Origin: Rhodospirillaceae bacterium
Lineage (GTDB): Bacteria; Pseudomonadota; Alphaproteobacteria; Puniceispirillales; Puniceispirillaceae
Direction of reading: 5' to 3'
Assembly (NCBI GenBank): GCA_002721775.1
Contig: PBLM01000051.1
Coordinates: forward strand, 1 to 19,032
Length of the DNA stretch: 19,032 nt
Within the stretch, counting starts at the first letter, position 1, and every line of letters begins with the position of its first letter. The notes under the pieces were generated by a model. It was not told where the DNA came from and made no database searches. It was given only the letters and a program-made list of their open reading frames with translations. Below, piece after piece: positions 15,482 through 19,032 of the stretch. The translations under genes and the position numbers were made by a program.

Positions 15482-16213
15482 TCAGTTTTTAGCTGCCCTT
15501 GTCTGATTTATCAAATCCAAAATTTCATTTTTGCTGATGGCGCCCGGGATTACAGTTTCACCGATAATCAGCGCCGGTGTGCCTCTAATCTCAAGTGCAG
15601 CTGCAGTGGCTCTTGTCCTGCTTAGTATTGCTGCTGTGACCTCATCTTCCATATCTTTAAGTAACTTTTTCTTGTCCAGACCTGCCGCTTGCCCTGCAGT
15701 GTCTATCGCATCCGCATCAATTCTGCCACGCCAAGTCATCATCGCGATATGAAATTGTAAAAATTTTCCTTGTCGTTGCGCAGCGATTGCAGCCTTTGCA
15801 GCCAAAACAGATGTTTCAGCAAGGATAGGGTATTCCTTTACGACTAATCTAACATCAGGCTGCTCAGCCAGAACAGCCTGCAAATCTATAAATATGCGTT
15901 TACAATACCCGCAATTATAATCAGAAAATTCATATATAGTAATGGCAGCATCTGATGGTCCAATTTCTGGATCACCGCCATCATTCTTTAAAAGTGCTAA
16001 CGCCTCACTCTTCCGTTCCGCCTGCTCTGTGAGCGCTAATTTTGTTAACACATCACGGATGATTTCTGGATTTTCTTCTATAAACTCTTTGACTATTGAT
16101 TTGATTTCTGACTTGTCTGCATAAGAAAAATCAGCAAATGCTGTTGGCGTGGAAGAAATAAAGCAAGCAAAGAAAATGATTTGGGCAGTTAGCCGTGAAA
16201 TGAAACAAGGCAT
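15482..16213 (-). CDS. Periplasmic DsbA-family (Com1-like) thiol-disulfide oxidoreductase
   Basis: This 243-residue protein has a signal peptide (about 1-27, ending AFA before Asp) and a charged helical segment (about 31-75). A thioredoxin-fold DsbA domain follows, with active-site CGYC at 101-104 and the cis-proline in GTPALIIG (Pro213). The layout resembles the DsbA/Com1-like family that oxidises or isomerises disulfides in exported proteins. An upstream in-frame Met at 16270 exists, but 16213 is preferred because it starts the signal peptide and has AAGGA, though at a rather long 11-base spacing. It lies between the M48 protease gene (137 bases upstream) and aroQ. Whether it is an oxidase or an isomerase/reductase cannot be read from the motif alone. 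Confidence 0.88.
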   Translation of the reverse strand: MPCFISRLTAQIIFFACFISSTPTAFADFSYADKSEIKSIVKEFIEENPEIIRDVLTKLALTEQAERKSEALALLKNDGGDPEIGPSDAAITIYEFSDYNCGYCKRIFIDLQAVLAEQPDVRLVVKEYPILAETSVLAAKAAIAAQRQGKFLQFHIAMMTWRGRIDADAIDTAGQAAGLDKKKLLKDMEDEVTAAILSRTRATAAALEIRGTPALIIGETVIPGAISKNEILDLINQTRAAKN

Positions 16214-16350
16214 AAAATAAATAGTCCTTAATGCAAACAAATCGGGCATCTTTGTTGACTGATACCACACCTAAAATTGTTTTACCTGTTTTCACGCCTG
16301 TTCTCTAGTCATAGATAGGTAATAAAATTAAAATGACAAAGCGTTAGGTA

Positions 16351-17724
16351 TCAATCTGTTGTGGCGGGGATATTCAACTGAAAAAGAATATCTCTTGCTT
16401 TTGCTTTTATATGGCCGGCAGCTGATTTATTTGACAGAGCGCGCTTTGCCATCTTTGCGGCGCGCGGCTTATCGTTGGCCAACAAGGCTTCTTCAGCCAA
16501 TGTAACATCCGCGTCAGCAAGCCGTCCGTTTCTGCCATAAGCTACTGCTAACTGGCGTTTGATAAAACCCCATTTTGGCTCTCCTCTCTCTGCAGTCAAC
16601 AACACCTCAATAGCTTCATCGAGCAGAGTTTTGTCATTTGTCGCGATCAGAGCTCTACCAAGGTTTAGGCTGATTTGTGGGCTATCTGGACGAAGCAGAA
16701 GGGCGTTTCTGTAATGTGTGGCCGCCTGAAAAGGCCGGCCGGCAGACATATCAATATCACCAGAAAATTCGGCCAGCCAGACATCAGACTTATTCTTAAT
16801 AACTAATTCTGAGATTAATTTATCTGCTTCATCCAGAGCGCCACGCCTAAATAGAGCAATTGCTCTGGCATAGGTGAGGCTTGTCTCATCAGGTACAATT
16901 TTGGCTGGGTTGGATGATGAGCTAGTCCAGTTCAGTTGGAATTCTGCATATTTTGTGGGAGACGGTGGCTGTGTATAGGCAGCAAGCTTTAATACAGCTC
17001 TCGCAAGACTTTGATGTTTTGATTGGCTTAACGCTCTTTCCTCTAATATTTGCTCGGTGTGTTCGGTAAAGGTTGCCAGCCTCTCTTTTGCGCCAGGGTG
17101 AGTGGTGTAATATTCACTCTGTCGACCTTGTGGCAAAATACGCTGACTTGCCTGACGGCGCATGAAGTCAGTCAGGCCATAACTTGAGATGCCAGCCTTG
17201 TCCAGCAACCTAAGGGCCCATTGATCAGCTACGGATTCATCTTTTCGAGAAGTAGAAAGATATTGTCTTTTGGCCCTGTCAGTGCCGCCAATAGCGACAC
17301 CCAATGCCGCCTCTGCTGAGCCGGTCGCAGCGACAGCAGCTGAGGCTATGGCTGTTAGAGCTGTGGCCAGATTCGCATCATTTACGGCTTCCTGGCGAAG
17401 CGGTGCATGGCCAGAGGCCAAATGACCAATCTCATGGGCAATAACGCCAAGAATTTCTTCAGCCGACCGCGCAGAAAATAATAAACCAGTATGGATATAA
17501 ATAGTCGTTCCGCCAACAACAAAGGCATTGTAGGAGGGGTCAACGATAATTCTGATTTGGATGCCATCAGGAAATCCGGCCTCTTCAGCCATCAGCTGAA
17601 CGGCATCCTGAAATACTGTTTCCACTTCAGTATCTCTAATCAGTCCTGCGGCAGACGCTAAATTCAACTGAAAAAATAGCAAGAAAGCCATAAAATAGGC
17701 AAATTTACGACAGAATACTGCCAT
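16351..17724 (-). CDS. Exported M48-family metalloprotease with TPR repeats (BepA-like)
   Basis: This 457-residue protein has a signal peptide (about 1-25, ending ASA). Its M48 zinc-protease domain carries HEIGH at 97-101, with Glu163 in DESVAD as the likely third zinc ligand and the THP motif at 208-210. An Ala/Gly-rich stretch at about 118-147 separates the first two, as in BepA-type proteases. TPR-like helical repeats fill about 283-435. E. coli BepA is a periplasmic chaperone/protease that helps assemble or degrade LptD and other outer-membrane proteins, so a quality-control role is likely. AGGG lies about 12 bases upstream of the ATG, a long spacing. It is the first gene of the minus-strand group and is divergent from the aminotransferase. 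Confidence 0.92.
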   Translation of the reverse strand: MAVFCRKFAYFMAFLLFFQLNLASAAGLIRDTEVETVFQDAVQLMAEEAGFPDGIQIRIIVDPSYNAFVVGGTTIYIHTGLLFSARSAEEILGVIAHEIGHLASGHAPLRQEAVNDANLATALTAIASAAVAATGSAEAALGVAIGGTDRAKRQYLSTSRKDESVADQWALRLLDKAGISSYGLTDFMRRQASQRILPQGRQSEYYTTHPGAKERLATFTEHTEQILEERALSQSKHQSLARAVLKLAAYTQPPSPTKYAEFQLNWTSSSSNPAKIVPDETSLTYARAIALFRRGALDEADKLISELVIKNKSDVWLAEFSGDIDMSAGRPFQAATHYRNALLLRPDSPQISLNLGRALIATNDKTLLDEAIEVLLTAERGEPKWGFIKRQLAVAYGRNGRLADADVTLAEEALLANDKPRAAKMAKRALSNKSAAGHIKAKARDILFQLNIPATTD

Positions 17725-18001
17725 ATGATGAAATTACCCTTTCAAAAGTGGAATTTTATTCTCAAAAAATTTAAAAAAAATATAATTTATTGCGTTTACA
17801 TAGGTTGACAGGAGGTGTTCGCGGTGTTTCTTTGCGTTTTCTTACTGAAAAAACTGCTTCGTTAAAGGACGTGTTTCTAGGCCTGGTTTTTGCATTACAC
17901 AACATTTTAGCGCAGCCGATTTAAAATTTACAGTGATAAAATCCTGTATGAAAAAGATGGGGCTGAATTAAAGTACAGTTCAGAAAAAGGGTTGGTAGGT
18001 C
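17725..18001. other. Divergent intergenic region between the M48 protease and aminotransferase genes
   Basis: These 277 bases separate two divergent genes. An A/T-rich tract occupies about 17762-17791. TTGACA occurs at 17805-17810, but no acceptable -10 box follows at 16-18 bases. Apart from the short ORF listed separately, I see no gene or RNA structure. Confidence 0.4.
17824..17865 (+). CDS. Possible 13-codon ORF (leader peptide) upstream of the aminotransferase gene
   Basis: A GTG at 17824 begins a 13-codon frame encoding a hydrophobic peptide with a basic end (MFLCVFLLKKLLR) and a TAA stop. It is preceded by AGGAGGTG at 17810-17817, the strongest Shine-Dalgarno match in the window, eight bases before the GTG. 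It ends 136 bases before the aminotransferase start. It could be a regulatory leader or a small membrane peptide. There is no run of a single amino acid that would mark a classical attenuator. It may also be chance. Confidence 0.25.
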   Translation: MFLCVFLLKKLLR

Positions 18002-19032
18002 ATGACAAAGAAACTAAAGGTATCAAAACGGTCACAATTTCCGCCCTTCATGGCGTTGGATATAATGCGCCAATCTGCTGAATTAGTAGCACAAGGGGCT
18101 GATATTGTTCATCTTGAAATCGGTCAGCCGTCTACAGCGGCACCGCGGAAGGTTAATGAAGCAATGACTGCTGCTTTGCGTGAAACTGGCAGTCATGGCT
18201 ATTCTATTGCTCTTGGACAATTGGCTTTGCGGAAGCGCATTTCCCGGTTCTATGACGAATGGTATGGGGCCCGACTGCATTCTGAGAATATAGCTGTGAC
18301 GGTAGGGTCATCAACCGCCTTTGCACTTTCGTTTCTGTCTGCATTTGATGAAGGTGACCGGATTGCTATTCCCAACCCTGGCTATCCGGCTTATCGCAAT
18401 CTGATGATGGCCATGGGCCTGGAACCTCTTCTGGTTGCCGCAGGTGCAGAACAGGGCTGGAAGCCTGTACTATCAGAAATGGAAAAATGGGAAAGGCTTC
18501 CGGATGGCCTAATGATTGCGAGCCCGGCTAATCCCACTGGAGCGGTCCTGAGCAATTCTGAATTGGCGGATATCTGCAGTTGGTGTGACAGTAAAGGTGT
18601 GCGTCTGATTTCAGATGAAATATACCATGGCTTAGCCTATGGACACAGATGTGACACGGCTCTGAATTACACGAAGAACGCAATTGTTATAAATAGCCTG
18701 TCAAAATATTTTTCCATGACCGGCTGGCGGATAGGATGGATGATCATTCCTGATGACTTGCGGACCCCTGTTGAAAAATTGGCTCAAAATTTATTTATCT
18801 CTGCACCAACACCTAACCAGTTGGCTGCAGTCGCTGCTTTTGATTGTTCGGCTGAGCTGGATAGTCATGTCCAGCGTTATGCACAAAACAGGGACATATT
18901 GCTCCAAGGTTTGCCTGTTTCGCTGATAGAAGGCGCAGCGCCTTGTCATGGTGCGTTCTATCTATTTGCTGATATCAGCCAGTATAGCGATAATTCAACG
19001 GAATTTGCTGCGCGGCTGTTAGCTGAACGGGG
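18002..19032 (+). CDS. PLP-dependent class I/II aminotransferase, N-terminal 343 residues
   Basis: This gene runs off the right edge; 343 codons are visible, of perhaps 390. It is a fold-type I aminotransferase. SPANPTG (174-180) supplies the cofactor-binding Asn177, SDEIYHG (204-210) supplies Asp205 and Tyr208, and SLSKYFSMTGWRIGW (232-246) contains the Schiff-base Lys235 and phosphate-binding Arg243. NPGYPAY (125-131) is also typical. The sequence resembles the broad AspC-like family used for aspartate or aromatic amino acids, but the substrate cannot be fixed, partly because the C-terminal substrate-binding arginine is outside the window. The ATG has only a weak GGTAGGT-type ribosome binding site very close to it. 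No partner genes are visible downstream. Confidence 0.93.
   Translation, partial: MTKKLKVSKRSQFPPFMALDIMRQSAELVAQGADIVHLEIGQPSTAAPRKVNEAMTAALRETGSHGYSIALGQLALRKRISRFYDEWYGARLHSENIAVTVGSSTAFALSFLSAFDEGDRIAIPNPGYPAYRNLMMAMGLEPLLVAAGAEQGWKPVLSEMEKWERLPDGLMIASPANPTGAVLSNSELADICSWCDSKGVRLISDEIYHGLAYGHRCDTALNYTKNAIVINSLSKYFSMTGWRIGWMIIPDDLRTPVEKLAQNLFISAPTPNQLAAVAAFDCSAELDSHVQRYAQNRDILLQGLPVSLIEGAAPCHGAFYLFADISQYSDNSTEFAARLLAER

Noticed and set aside
17805..17833. TTGACA at 17805-17810 as an aminotransferase promoter
   Set aside because: The hexamer 17 bases on is TTCTTT, a poor -10 box, and the sequence between serves as a strong Shine-Dalgarno.

Overview
This window is a gene-dense stretch of a bacterial chromosome, very probably from an alphaproteobacterium. 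Four things support this: a complex I accessory subunit of the NDUFA12 (17.2 kDa) family, an approximately 1,200-residue adenosylcobalamin-dependent ribonucleotide reductase with a C-terminal cysteine tail, DnaE2, and the NDUFA12 / MCE protein / DUF2155 cluster running tail-to-tail into aat-accC-accB-aroQ. The moderate GC content and mixed codon use would fit a marine lineage such as the SAR116 group, but that finer placement is a guess. No mobile elements, tRNA or rRNA genes, CRISPR arrays or broken genes were seen.

Layout. Positions 2-1111 (+) hold the C-terminal part of dnaE2. It converges on an exported D-Ala-D-Ala carboxypeptidase with a SPOR domain (1131-2393, -). Then come clpS and clpA (2664-5328, +), which meet tail-to-tail with a COG3146/FemAB-like acyltransferase (5325-6494, -). 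That gene lies downstream of a RidA-family deaminase (6604-7071, -) and the large nrdJ gene (7229-10861, -). A 342-base divergent region (10862-11203) carries probable NrdR boxes for nrdJ, three helically phased T-tracts, a dyad symmetry and a good sigma70-type promoter. The promoter drives NDUFA12, an MlaD-like MCE protein with a TTG start, and a DUF2155 protein (11204-12430, +). The DUF2155 gene overlaps the end of aat. Upstream of aat on the minus strand lie accC, accB, aroQ, a DsbA-like thiol-disulfide protein and an M48 protease with TPR repeats (12397-17724). The last gene, on the plus strand, is a class I/II aminotransferase that runs off the end (18002-19032).

How the genes work together. 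ClpS, ClpA and Aat are three parts of the bacterial N-degron pathway: Aat adds Leu or Phe to protein N-termini, ClpS recognises these, and ClpA unfolds the substrate for ClpP, which is not in this window. AccB and AccC are two of the acetyl-CoA carboxylase subunits for fatty acid synthesis, and AroQ makes 3-dehydroshikimate. The carboxypeptidase, COG3146 protein, MCE protein, DUF2155 protein, DsbA-like protein and M48 protease all point to envelope upkeep. NrdJ and DnaE2 serve dNTP supply and damage-tolerant DNA synthesis.

I did not find a clearly new biological system. The observations most worth a second look are regulatory: the architecture of the nrdJ/NDUFA12 divergent region, a 13-codon ORF with a near-perfect Shine-Dalgarno upstream of the aminotransferase, hairpins flanking ridA, and the two tail-to-tail overlaps.
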